DNA of 64,000 nucleotides from DATAAP01 sp041690495 (lineage in GTDB: Bacteria > Pseudomonadota > Alphaproteobacteria > CACIAM-22H2): NCBI GenBank assembly GCA_041690495.1, contig JAWLHE010000006.1, positions 1-64,000 on the forward strand. Reading direction: 5' to 3'. Position 1 is the stretch's first letter; every line of letters starts with the position of its first letter. Of the stretch, positions 51,398-60,283 are shown one piece after another. A model generated the notes under the pieces. It ran no database searches. It was not told the origin of the DNA and worked only from the letters and a program-made list of their open reading frames with translations. The translations under genes were made by a program, and so were the position numbers.

Positions 51398-52507
51398 ATG
51401 AGATCGAAGCTGTTGGGTCTGGCGGCGGGACTGTCCGTTGCATGTGCCGCCAGCGTGGCCGCCGCGAAGGACGTGAAGATCGTCTACGCAAACTACCTCA
51501 ATCCGAAACACACGACGAACCCGGTTCTCGTCGACTTCTTCAACAAGGTGGAGAAGGACAGCGGCGGCACGATCAAGTTCGAATATCACTTCGCCAGCTC
51601 GCTGCTCAGCGGCAAGGACATTCCCGGCGGCGTGCGCGACGGAATTGCCGATGGGGGATATTTCGTCGGCGCCTATGTGCCGTCGGAGATGCCGGTTGAC
51701 AATTTCATCGGCGATTTCAGCTTCCTCAACGACGATGCGCTGATCATGACCGGCGTCAACAACGAGCTGGTCCTGCTGAAGTGCCCGGAGTGCTCCGACG
51801 AGTACGAGAAGAAGTTCAAGACGAAGTTCCTCGCGACCTACGCGCTCACCTCCTATGTCTACCACTGCAAGGACGAAGTCCGAACCCTGGCGGACATGAA
51901 GGGCAAGAAGGTCCGCGGCATTTCGGGCTATGCGGACCTGGCGCGCGCCATGGGCGCCGTGCCCGTCAACGTGAACGCGGACGAGGCCTACGAGGCGCTC
52001 GACCGCGGCGTGATCGACTGCGCGCTGCACTCGATCACCTCGCAGAAGTCGCGGTCCTACGGCGAGGCTGCGAAGTTCGTGATCACCGACTCGCTGGGTG
52101 GCTTCCTCGGCGCATCGCTGTTCAACCTGCGCCTCGAGAAGTGGAACCAGATGTCGAAGGCGCAGCGGGATGCCGTGGTGAAGAACATCCCCGAGCTCGT
52201 GACGCGCTCGGTATTCAACTACATCCGCGAGGATGAAGAGGTTCTGGCCGAGTACACGAAGAAGGGAAACAAGTTCTACAAGGCGGCGCCCGATCTCGGA
52301 AAGTTCATCGCCGATTTCCGCGAGACCTATACCCCGAAGGCGATCGAGAAGGGCAAGCAGCGCAAGGTGAAGAACCCCGAGGCCATCGCCAAGGCCCTCG
52401 CCGACCTGCGGGTCAAGTGGACCAAGCTGATCGCCGAGAATGGCCGCGAGCCGGCGACCTTCCAGAAACTGCTGTGGCAGGAGATCTACAGCAAGATCAA
52501 GACCTGA
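51398..52507 (+). CDS. dctP: TRAP transporter substrate-binding protein (DctP)
   Basis: 369 residues from the ATG at 51398 with an AAGGAG ribosome site (an upstream ATG at 51383 lies within it). Signal peptide about 1-23 ending VAAAKD. DctP fold features: GGVRDGIADGGYFVGAYVPS, the MKGKKVRGISGYADLARAMG region and ALDRGVIDCALHSITS. A CPEC pair near residue 129 could form a disulfide. Periplasmic; ligand likely a carboxylate. A strong terminator follows. Confidence 0.92.
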   Translation: MRSKLLGLAAGLSVACAASVAAAKDVKIVYANYLNPKHTTNPVLVDFFNKVEKDSGGTIKFEYHFASSLLSGKDIPGGVRDGIADGGYFVGAYVPSEMPVDNFIGDFSFLNDDALIMTGVNNELVLLKCPECSDEYEKKFKTKFLATYALTSYVYHCKDEVRTLADMKGKKVRGISGYADLARAMGAVPVNVNADEAYEALDRGVIDCALHSITSQKSRSYGEAAKFVITDSLGGFLGASLFNLRLEKWNQMSKAQRDAVVKNIPELVTRSVFNYIREDEEVLAEYTKKGNKFYKAAPDLGKFIADFRETYTPKAIEKGKQRKVKNPEAIAKALADLRVKWTKLIAENGREPATFQKLLWQEIYSKIKT

Positions 52508-52532
52508 CCGCCAGGTCTGGTGAAACGGCAAA

Positions 52533-52559
52533 GGGGGCCGCGCAAGCGGCCCCCTTTTT
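52533..52559 (+). terminator. Rho-independent terminator after the TRAP operon
   Basis: A perfect 9-bp GC stem with a GCAA tetraloop followed by TTTTT, 26 nt after the dctP stop. It is the clearest intrinsic terminator in the window. Confidence 0.93.
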
Positions 52560-52591
52560 CGTTCGCCGGCATCCCGGTCCGGTCGCGCTGC

Positions 52592-53362
52592 CTACCATCG
52601 TGGCCGCCGTTTCTCATTGAAGGCGGCAAGCCCCTCCCTGGCGTCGTCCGTCTCGATGATGTTACAGATCGTCTCGACGACGTTCTCGATCGCACGACGA
52701 TACTCGAAGTCGTTCGCGCGCATGAATGAATCGCGGGCCAGCTGCATGACGAGCGGAGACTTGGAGGCGAACTCGCGCGCCAGCGCCCGCGCCTCCTCCT
52801 TCACCTTGCCGTGCGGCACGACGCGATTGATGAGCCCGCGGCGCTCCGCCTCGATCGCCGAGATCGGCTTGCCGCCGAACAGCAGCTCGAAAGCCTTGTG
52901 ACGGCCGATCTGTCGCGGCAGGTGAACGAAGTGCATCGCCGGGATGACGCCGACGTCGATCTCGGGATAGCCGATGCTCGCGTTCTCGCTCGCCACGATG
53001 ACGTCGCACGATACCGCCAGCGTGACGCCGGCCGCACGCGCCGGGCCGGTCATCGCGGCGATAGTCGGCTTGCCCATCCGGTACTGGAGATCGTGCATTT
53101 CGAAATAGAGCTTCTCGAGGTATCGGCGCAGGTCGAGACCGCGCCCGTTGCGGATCATCGCGAGATCCATGCCCGCGCTGAATGCGTTCTCGAATGCGCT
53201 GGTCAGGATGATCGCTCGGACATCGGGATCGCGCTTTGCCTCACGATAGGCCGCGTTGATGTCATCGATGAGCGCATGGTCGATCGCGTTTACCGGCGCC
53301 CGTCGCATCGTGATTTCGGCGACATGATCGTTGACCGAATAGTCCACATATCGGAATTCCAA
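52592..53362 (-). CDS. Enoyl-CoA hydratase
   Basis: 256 residues of crotonase fold. NAFSAGMDLAMIRN and MTGPARAAGVTLAVSCD form the oxyanion region (the second is less glycine-rich than usual). Both catalytic glutamates seem present: IGYPEIDVGVIP and KAFELLFGG. Converges with the TRAP operon across its terminator, and is the last gene of the catabolic region. Could also be another crotonase activity such as lyase or thioesterase. Confidence 0.83.
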   Translation of the reverse strand: MEFRYVDYSVNDHVAEITMRRAPVNAIDHALIDDINAAYREAKRDPDVRAIILTSAFENAFSAGMDLAMIRNGRGLDLRRYLEKLYFEMHDLQYRMGKPTIAAMTGPARAAGVTLAVSCDVIVASENASIGYPEIDVGVIPAMHFVHLPRQIGRHKAFELLFGGKPISAIEAERRGLINRVVPHGKVKEEARALAREFASKSPLVMQLARDSFMRANDFEYRRAIENVVETICNIIETDDAREGLAAFNEKRRPRW

Positions 53363-53976
53363 AGCGAACCTCCGAGACGTCTTGTGCTTCTCGAATGGAA
53401 AAGCCGCACTTCGTCGCGCTCGGGCGCGGCGCTGTGCAGCGATGGGACCCGTACAGGAAACCCGCGAATCGGAGCAAGCAAAATTACCTCAACGCTTAAT
53501 ACCGGCTTCCGACCGCAGCCCTCAATTATCAGGAGGCGTTCCACAGGGGTGTGTCGGCCGGAAGGTTTCTCGCCGCGACCGCCCGTGCTCGATTGACGCA
53601 GTCGCCCCTGTCGAGAAGCCAGTTTAGATCCGCCGTCCGCCGCGAACACCGGGTCGGCTGGTCCGCTCAGGACGGTGACGCCATTCCGCCGGGACCGGTG
53701 AGCACGGCCGTCGTCATGCTGCCGCCCTGACGGATGCGAATCCGACGTCCCGTCGGCGATAGCTGCTGCCATGGGCGCTTTCGGCGGCAAGATCGCCGCC
53801 TCACCTCGACCTTGGCGCTTCGCTACCGTCACGTTTGCCGCAGCCTGTCGGCAGATCCGCTCGTCTGTCCCGTAGGAGCGCGCAGCTAAAGGTCTTCGAC
53901 CCTTCCTGCGGACCGGGATCTGCCGTGGCAGCGTTGTTTGAGACGGGCCCACGTCGAACAGGAAGGTTAACAACTT
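53363..53976. other. Intergenic region without a clear gene
   Basis: About 600 bp between the enoyl-CoA hydratase and the PRC-barrel gene. Open frames crossing it lack domain character. At 53910-53935 GGACC-N17-CGTT resembles an EcfG general-stress promoter (consensus GGAAC-N16/17-CGTT) for the PRC-barrel gene. It marks the edge between the catabolic region and the mobile-element scar. Confidence 0.35.
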
Positions 53977-54765
53977 ATGCTGTTCAAGCTGAGCGATCTT
54001 CGCGGCCTTTCGGTCCGCGCAGACGACGGAGCGGTCGGTTCGATCGACGATACCTATTTCGACGACGCGACCTGGGATATCCGCTACGCCGTCGCCGACA
54101 CCGGAACCTGGCTCAGTGGCCGCAAGGTTCTGCTCGCTCCGTCCGTCCTCGGGACACCAGACTTCGCGCGCGGCGAACTTCCCGCGGCACTCAGACGAGA
54201 CCAGGTCGCCGAGAGTCCTCACGTTGATACAAACAGGCCGGTGTCCCGTCAGCAGGAGTCGCGGCTGCACGAGTATTATGGCTGGGCTCCCTACTGGGCC
54301 GGGCCAATCGCTCCTGCCATCCCGCCGCTCGCGACCGCACCAGGCTACGCCTATGCGCCGACCACAGCAAAGGGACGTGGCGCCACGGACCGTACTGCCG
54401 AGGAAGTCGAGGCACGAGCGAGGGAGAGCGCCGACCCGCATCTTCGCAGTGCGCGCGAGGTCATCGGCTACTACATCAGCGCCAAGGACGGCAATATAGG
54501 GCATGTCGAGGATTTCCTCGGAGACGCCGACCGCTGGGCGATCCGATACATGATCGTCGATACGCGCAACTGGCTCCCGGGCAAAAAGGTGCTGGTCTCG
54601 CCGCAATGGATCGAATCCGTGAGCTGGACCGATAAACAGGTGCGCGTCGACCTTGGGCAGGACCAGATCCGCAACAGTCCGGAGTACGACCCCGCCCGCG
54701 CCATTGACCGGACCTACGAGGGCAGATTGTTCAACTATTATGGTCGCGTGCCCTACTGGGAGTAG
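53977..54765 (+). CDS. PRC-barrel domain protein (two barrels)
   Basis: 262 residues with two PRC-barrel units. Unit 1 (about 1-75): LFKLSDLRGLSVRADDGAVG and IRYAVADTGTWLSGRKVLL. Unit 2 (about 155-240): VIGYYISAKDGNIGHVEDFL and IRYMIVDTRNWLPGKKVLV. A Pro/Ala-rich linker joins them, and each unit is followed by a Tyr/Trp motif (YYGWAPYW, NYYGRVPYW). Ribosome site AGGAAGG. Such proteins are often stress-induced in alphaproteobacteria; function unknown. Confidence 0.85.
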   Translation: MLFKLSDLRGLSVRADDGAVGSIDDTYFDDATWDIRYAVADTGTWLSGRKVLLAPSVLGTPDFARGELPAALRRDQVAESPHVDTNRPVSRQQESRLHEYYGWAPYWAGPIAPAIPPLATAPGYAYAPTTAKGRGATDRTAEEVEARARESADPHLRSAREVIGYYISAKDGNIGHVEDFLGDADRWAIRYMIVDTRNWLPGKKVLVSPQWIESVSWTDKQVRVDLGQDQIRNSPEYDPARAIDRTYEGRLFNYYGRVPYWE

Positions 54766-54965
54766 GCGGCGTTCAGGCGCGTCGTATCTTCTCGCGGCCG
54801 ACGGCCTGAATGCACCCCCTGCGGCGGCAGTACTCGTCGAGCGCAGCGCGATAGAACTCGTCGTTGCGCTATCGCGATCAGGGTTGGCAAGGAGGGCGAG
54901 AAGTCGTCCCTCTCGATATTCGATATCCGGCCTACAGAGACCTCGGCTGCCTTCGCCAAGTGCAT
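54766..54965 (-). pseudogene. Remnant of an XRE-type HTH regulator
   Basis: Minus-strand codons around 54868-54965 give LAKAAEVSVGRISNIERDDF and SPSLPTLIAIAQ, a good match to the end of an XRE helix-turn-helix. The frame then loses domain character. The next frame contains NDEFYRAALDEYC and ending IQAVGREKIRRA, as if a frameshift separates two parts of one gene. There is no credible start upstream. Confidence 0.45.
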
Positions 54966-55389
54966 AAGATCGCTATCGACAACGGGCGATTGGCCTCTCG
55001 TCCAGCCAGAGGCTTAGATGTCGGTCGCTCCGATTCTGGGCAAATCGCAAATCTAAGCGATTGCCAACGATCGGCAGTAATGCCGGAGTGACCGATGGAC
55101 ACTGTCGTACACCGCTCCCAGCGATAGGCACTTTCTGCAGCGGCGGCCGAACGAGCTTGCATCGAACAGAATGGCGGCACCACGCTGCCATGCAAATTCT
55201 GCTCACCTACGGCAGAGCCGAAGGGAGGGTCGGTTGCGCAGAAATAGGCGTCAGTTACGAAGGAACAAGCGTAACGTTACAGCTTGAAAGGATGGTGGGC
55301 CGACCGGGATCAATCTGGGCACTGGCAATTGCTAGTCGAAGTTCCTGAGAATTATCGGAAAAATCGTGCTTCTGGATGAAGCGCCTCAA
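54966..55389. other. Low-information intergenic stretch
   Basis: No domain, ribosome site or structured element is seen between the HTH remnant and the 277-aa gene. Codon pattern is degenerate in all frames and the base composition is less GC-rich than the flanks. Consistent with decayed mobile-element DNA. Confidence 0.4.
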
Positions 55390-56223
55390 TCACGCATGAG
55401 ACGCGTTGAAACGGCGCAACAACAGACGAGCGACGATCAGCACCAGATGCAGTCGAAAAGTAGCGTCTTCCTCGTCCGACAACCCCGGATGCGATCCGTG
55501 AGGATGAAGGCGCTTGAATACCCCCTCGATGAAGTTTTTCCCGTCCGGAGTCCACTCGTTCAGGGACTCGAAAAGAAACGGAGCCGGCAGCTTCGCCAGC
55601 AACTGGCGACGGGCGTGCCCTGGCGGCGTCCTTGAAGCTGTCGCCTGATCCAGACGATCGGCTATGTCGTTCAACAGGGACTCAAGAAATGTTCTGAGCT
55701 GGCCGTTGGCACCTGCCCAATGGCCGCGCGTGTGGGCCTCGATCGCCTGCCGGAGGTGACCTTTCGCCGTCGAGAAGCCATGCTTGTCCAGCAATTGATG
55801 GACCTCATCGTCGGCAGCCGGAATATCCATCTGCTCCGGAAGAAGGCGCCGCAACCCGCTGCTATCGAGCGTGAACCCGTCGCGCTGCAGGGCGCGCATG
55901 AGCTTCACCTCGTCCGGAACCGAGAACTCCTGTCCCTGGTACTGATCCAGATCGATATACTCGATCCTGTTGCGGATTTGTTCGCACGCGGCGCGTACGA
56001 CCGTCTCGGCCAGTGGTCCGTGAGGTGTCTCAAAATCCGGATTTCTGACGCAGAACTCCGCGAAGGAGGTTTGCCTGCTGGAGATGTATGGTCCTTCTCC
56101 CGCCGTCGTGTTCTCCAGCCCGAGACTGAGCATTAGGTCCTTGAACTTGGCATGCGTCCCCGGCGAAAGCACCGCGATGGCAGCAAGAATCGTGGGGCGA
56201 GAGAATGGATGGCCGAAAGTCAT
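55390..56223 (-). CDS. Uncharacterised 277-residue protein, possible abortive-infection-type
   Basis: 277 residues, cytosolic, no membrane segment. N-terminal half: FGHPFSRPTILAAIAVLSPG and a RQTSFAEFC segment. C-terminal half: HLRQAIEAHTRGHWAGANGQ, LRTFLESLLNDIADRL, then NFIEGVFKRLHPHGSHPGLS and a final LHLVLIVARLLLRRF. This helical C-terminus with conserved His pattern recalls the C-terminal domain of AbiJ-like proteins (low certainty). Divergent from the helicase-nuclease gene by 130 nt, suggesting a two-gene defence unit. Confidence 0.55.
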   Translation of the reverse strand: MTFGHPFSRPTILAAIAVLSPGTHAKFKDLMLSLGLENTTAGEGPYISSRQTSFAEFCVRNPDFETPHGPLAETVVRAACEQIRNRIEYIDLDQYQGQEFSVPDEVKLMRALQRDGFTLDSSGLRRLLPEQMDIPAADDEVHQLLDKHGFSTAKGHLRQAIEAHTRGHWAGANGQLRTFLESLLNDIADRLDQATASRTPPGHARRQLLAKLPAPFLFESLNEWTPDGKNFIEGVFKRLHPHGSHPGLSDEEDATFRLHLVLIVARLLLRRFNASHA

Positions 56224-56353
56224 TGCTGTGCTCTACCGGGATCGCTTTGGTCTCTGAATTCTGACAAATAGCATTCGCTGATAAGTTTGGTCATATAGGG
56301 CAAAAACGTGTTCTACTAAAAGAAGATAGAAGAAGACGGGGGGAAGTCGAGCG

Positions 56354-59300
56354 ATGGGGATTGTCCGCAATTTATCAGTCAGGGTGCCATGGCACGACCG
56401 GGCATGGGATGGTCATGTCTGCGACAATCCATTTGCGAACAGCTCCTGCCTTGCCCTGAAGCTCATCGCCGAAAGGCGGCGCGATGATATCGAGGGCGCA
56501 ATCGCCGGCGAAGCCTTCGACGGCCTGCCGACAGACAAGATGCCACCCTGCCTGCGGGCAAGCGCGACGTTCCTGAGCCCGCACCCCCACTCCTTTGAAA
56601 GCGTGATGGCCTACTCCACCTGGAGCAAGGACCACGCCCATATCCTGCCCGGCGCGGTCCACGTTCCCGCGTGGGGCGCGCTGACGATCCCGTATCGCTG
56701 GATGCTCAAGGACAGCGGCTTCGCTATTGCCGAGGAGCTGGAGCTGGGCGCGAGTCCTGAGCGGGAACCGGAGGCGCCCGACTGGCTGGGGCGGACGAGC
56801 TGGATTCAGGGATTCTCGAATCAGGAGGCCCTGCTGGAAGCGTTCTCCACCCCGCTCATCGAGGAGGAGAGCCTTGTCCTGTTTTATGCCGTGCGCACCC
56901 CGCTCTGTGACGACGAGCGGCGCGTTATTCTCGGCGGCGCACTGGTAAAGAAGAAGCACAATCTCGCCGAATACCCTTACAAGCAAAAGGCGCCCCTCCG
57001 GGCGATGATCTGGGAGCGGCCCATTCAGCACTCGCTCCGGCCTGCCCGCGATGGCGTTGGGTTCACGGGCGGATTCATGCTGCCCTATCACGCCCTGTTG
57101 GCGGAGAGCGAGTGCAGGGCAGACTTCGACCCCAGAGAATTCATCGCCTTCGCCCCCGCCGATGCGCGCGTGCAATTCTCCTACGGCAGCGAGCACGTGA
57201 GCCATGGCGCCGCCGCCGCCGCGCTCATTTCGGCGCGCACGGCGCTAGAGCGCTCGGCCTCGATCCTGAACGGCCCATGGGATCGCTATCTGCGATGGAT
57301 CGACGAACGGCTGAGCAGACTCTGGAAGCTGCAAGGGCCGGCCCCCGGTCTGGGCGTGGTTCTCTCCGCCCTGCACGCGGGCTTCAACGGCACGCTGTTC
57401 GCGATGGCGCTTGCCGACGAGCTGGAAGAGAACGCCGACCCCTGGCCGGTGCTTGATGCGATCCTGACAGGCTCCCGAAAGCCGCCAACCGGTGCGCCGG
57501 CTGTTACGACCATGCTGCGCAAGCGCTGGGAGCGCCTCAAAGCGCAGCCCCGGCAACTCGATTTTCTGAAGCTGCTCGCACGCCTTGAGCTGACCATCGA
57601 GCAGGCGCAGCGTGCGGTTCTGGTTGATCCTGCTTCCGCACTCTCGAACCCCTATGTCCTCTTCGAGAACGACCGCACGTCACTCGATCCGATCTCTTTC
57701 GGCGCCGTTGACCGCGGACTGTATCCCGGCAAGGAAGTCGCTTCGGCGCATCCGCTGCCTGCTTCCTGCAATCCCCTGCTCGCCGAATACGACAACGAGA
57801 AGCGTCTGCGCGCAGCCTGCGTCGATATCCTCGAAAGCACCACGGAAGAAGGAAACACCTTTCTGCCAATCGGTCTTGTGAAAGAGGCGGCTGCGGGCCT
57901 GCCTACGGTTCATAAGATCCCGCTCGATGCCGACACGGTGGATATTTGCCGCGACGATTTCGCCCCGCTCGTCAAGGTCACCGGCGAGGACGATGCCATA
58001 GCTGTGCAGCTCGATCGCTACGTTGCCATCGGCAAGCTGCTGACCAGCGCCGTGAAGGACCGGCTGGACACTCCGCCCAAGCCGGTCAAGGTCAACTGGC
58101 GGCAACTCGTCGACGCCAAGTTCGGCGCGATGAGGAAGTCCGACACCGACGAGGAACGCGCGCGAAACGAGAAGGCCATCGCCCTTGAACATCTTGCCGG
58201 CAGCCGGGTCGGCGTGTTGATCGGCCCCGCCGGCACCGGCAAGACGACAGTCCTCCAGCTGCTGCTGACAAAAACTGATATCGTCGGTACGCGGGTCAAG
58301 CTGCTCGCCCCCACGGGCAAGGCGCGCGTGCGGCTGGGCCAGGAAACGGGGCAGCAGGGCAATGTGCAAACGGTCGCGCAGTTCCTTCTCGGCGGACGCT
58401 TCGATGCGGACACCGGCCGCTACTTCACCAACAGCGAAGCGCCAAAATCGGAAGCAACCACTTGCATCGTCGATGAATCCTCGATGTTGACGGAGGACAT
58501 GCTCGCAGCAATCGCCGATGCCCTAAACGCCAATTGCCGCCTCATTCTCGTGGGCGATCCCTATCAGCTCCCGCCCATCGGCGCGGGCTGCCCGTTCGTT
58601 GACATCATCGAGTACCTGAAACGCGAGGGCGGTGGAAAGGGCGTTGCGGAACTGAGCACGCCGCGCCGTCAGGAAACATCCGGGGGATCAAACAAGGCGC
58701 CTTTCAAGCCAGTCCTTGCGCGTTCTGACGTGCAGCTCGCCGCGATATTCTCGGGCCGGCAATTGCCTCCCGGTGAAGATGAAATCGTCGTCAGCGCTGT
58801 CGAAGGCAAGGACGATGAGACGGTCAGGTACCGCCGCTGGGAGAACACAGCCGAGCTTTCTGGTCTGATCGAAGCCGTCCTCGCCGAGGAATTCGGCTGC
58901 GGCAAGGAAGAGCTAACTGCGAATCTTGAGCTTTCACTTGGCGCGACGCGCAACGATAAAGGCTATCTCAATTTCGAGCGCAAATGCTCGACCTCGACCG
59001 AAAGCTGGCAGATTCTCAGCGTCAACCGTACCGGCCCCGGTGGCTCGATCTTTCTCAATCGCCGCATCAAGGATGGCTTGCGCGCCGAACGCCTTAGTCA
59101 GGCGATCAAATCCAATCAGGTCCCGCAGTACCGGGATTGGATGAGATTCATCAAGCCGCGCGGCCCGGAGCAAATCGTTTACGGCGACAAAGTGATCTGC
59201 GTCCGCAACCACAAGCGCGAGCCGTGGCTATACGCGACCAGGGACAATGGAGAGAAGGAGTTTCTCGCGAACGGCGAAATCGGCATGGTGATCGGGCAGA

Positions 59301-60121
59301 TGCAGTGGGGCAAGAAGAATCCCTCCTTCACGCATGTCGAGTTCGCCGGGCGCGATGACCGCAATTTCTCGTTCCAGCGCTCCGCGTTCTCTGAGGACGG
59401 CCAGCCTTACCTTGAGCTTGCCTACGCAATCACCGTGCACAAGGCGCAGGGCAGCGAGTTCGGCGTCGTCATTCTGGTTCTCCCCGCGCACAGCCGCCTT
59501 GTCTCGCGAGAAATGCTTTACACCGCCCTAACGCGCCAGAAGCGGCGTATCTGGATTCTGCATCAGGGGCCGTTCGACCGGTTCCTCGCGCTGCGCCAGT
59601 ATGTCTTCTCAGACATCGCAGCGCGGTTCACCAATCTCCTGCGAACGCCCAATCTGCAGCCGCCGCGCCTGCCTGCGGATATCCCCGCCGAGCTTGGCGG
59701 CGCCGGAAGAGGCTTTCTTGAGGAGCGCCTCATTCACCGCTCGCTGCGTGGCGAAATGGTCAGCTCCAAGAACGAGCTGGTGATCGCCAACATTCTCTAT
59801 GGGCTGGAGAGGGAAGGCTATCTCTCTTACCGCGTCGAGCCGCGCCTGCCGTTTGACGATGGAAGGGGCAGGTGGGCGGACTTCCTGATCGAGGCTAACG
59901 GGAAAAGCTGGTATTGGGAGCATTGCGGCAGAATGGATGACGAGAACTACCGCCGCCGTTGGGAGCGCAAACGAAACCTCTATACCGCCAACGGCTATAC
60001 ACCGTACTCGGAGAAAAATCCGCGGGGCCGCCTGATCGTAACCGAAGACGGCCCGGAGCAAGGACTGGATTCAAAGGCGATAGAGGAGCTGGCGCGGCGG
60101 CTTTTTGCTCAGGCGTCTTGA
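56354..60121 (+). CDS. Large RecD-like helicase fused to a PD-(D/E)XK-type nuclease
   Basis: 1255 residues in three parts. The first 600 or so are unrecognised (VRVPWHDRAWDGHVCDNPFA, AHILPGAVHVPAWGAL). Residues about 610-1070 are an SF1B (RecD2/AAA_30) helicase: Walker A GPAGTGKT (624-631), ATCIVDESSML, LVGDPYQLPPIG and the late AYAITVHKAQGSEF. Residues about 1130-1255 look like a restriction-nuclease fold: SSKNELVIANIL, RWADFLIEANGKSWYWEHCG. No plasmid transfer genes adjoin, so anti-phage defence is the likeliest role. Confidence 0.8.
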   Translation: MGIVRNLSVRVPWHDRAWDGHVCDNPFANSSCLALKLIAERRRDDIEGAIAGEAFDGLPTDKMPPCLRASATFLSPHPHSFESVMAYSTWSKDHAHILPGAVHVPAWGALTIPYRWMLKDSGFAIAEELELGASPEREPEAPDWLGRTSWIQGFSNQEALLEAFSTPLIEEESLVLFYAVRTPLCDDERRVILGGALVKKKHNLAEYPYKQKAPLRAMIWERPIQHSLRPARDGVGFTGGFMLPYHALLAESECRADFDPREFIAFAPADARVQFSYGSEHVSHGAAAAALISARTALERSASILNGPWDRYLRWIDERLSRLWKLQGPAPGLGVVLSALHAGFNGTLFAMALADELEENADPWPVLDAILTGSRKPPTGAPAVTTMLRKRWERLKAQPRQLDFLKLLARLELTIEQAQRAVLVDPASALSNPYVLFENDRTSLDPISFGAVDRGLYPGKEVASAHPLPASCNPLLAEYDNEKRLRAACVDILESTTEEGNTFLPIGLVKEAAAGLPTVHKIPLDADTVDICRDDFAPLVKVTGEDDAIAVQLDRYVAIGKLLTSAVKDRLDTPPKPVKVNWRQLVDAKFGAMRKSDTDEERARNEKAIALEHLAGSRVGVLIGPAGTGKTTVLQLLLTKTDIVGTRVKLLAPTGKARVRLGQETGQQGNVQTVAQFLLGGRFDADTGRYFTNSEAPKSEATTCIVDESSMLTEDMLAAIADALNANCRLILVGDPYQLPPIGAGCPFVDIIEYLKREGGGKGVAELSTPRRQETSGGSNKAPFKPVLARSDVQLAAIFSGRQLPPGEDEIVVSAVEGKDDETVRYRRWENTAELSGLIEAVLAEEFGCGKEELTANLELSLGATRNDKGYLNFERKCSTSTESWQILSVNRTGPGGSIFLNRRIKDGLRAERLSQAIKSNQVPQYRDWMRFIKPRGPEQIVYGDKVICVRNHKREPWLYATRDNGEKEFLANGEIGMVIGQMQWGKKNPSFTHVEFAGRDDRNFSFQRSAFSEDGQPYLELAYAITVHKAQGSEFGVVILVLPAHSRLVSREMLYTALTRQKRRIWILHQGPFDRFLALRQYVFSDIAARFTNLLRTPNLQPPRLPADIPAELGGAGRGFLEERLIHRSLRGEMVSSKNELVIANILYGLEREGYLSYRVEPRLPFDDGRGRWADFLIEANGKSWYWEHCGRMDDENYRRRWERKRNLYTANGYTPYSEKNPRGRLIVTEDGPEQGLDSKAIEELARRLFAQAS

Positions 60122-60169
60122 AGATCGCCTGCTTCTACATCAACGCTAGATTTGAGTCGGACCAGTCGT

Positions 60170-60220
60170 AGAACCATGCTCAAAAATCCGCACATAATGC
60201 AGATTTCTGAGCATGGTTCT
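60170..60220. repeat. Long near-perfect hairpin between helicase gene and ParB remnant
   Basis: Arms 60170-60182 and 60208-60220 are perfect 13-bp inverted copies (AGAACCATGCTCA). After one mismatch the pairing continues for eight more positions with one mismatch, closing on a 7-nt loop (60192-60198). It sits where the helicase gene and the ParB remnant converge. There is no T-run on either side. Confidence 0.7.
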
Positions 60221-60283
60221 AAGCTATTGAAATGGCAACAAAAACGGCGCGGGCCGAAGTTAGCCCGCGCCGCTCTAAAGCGC

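Noticed and set aside
53363..55389. Second copy of the tRNA-Lys 3' end as left attachment site
   Set aside because: I looked by eye for the conserved T-arm/acceptor sequence in this interval and did not find it; a computed search of a wider region is needed to place the other boundary.
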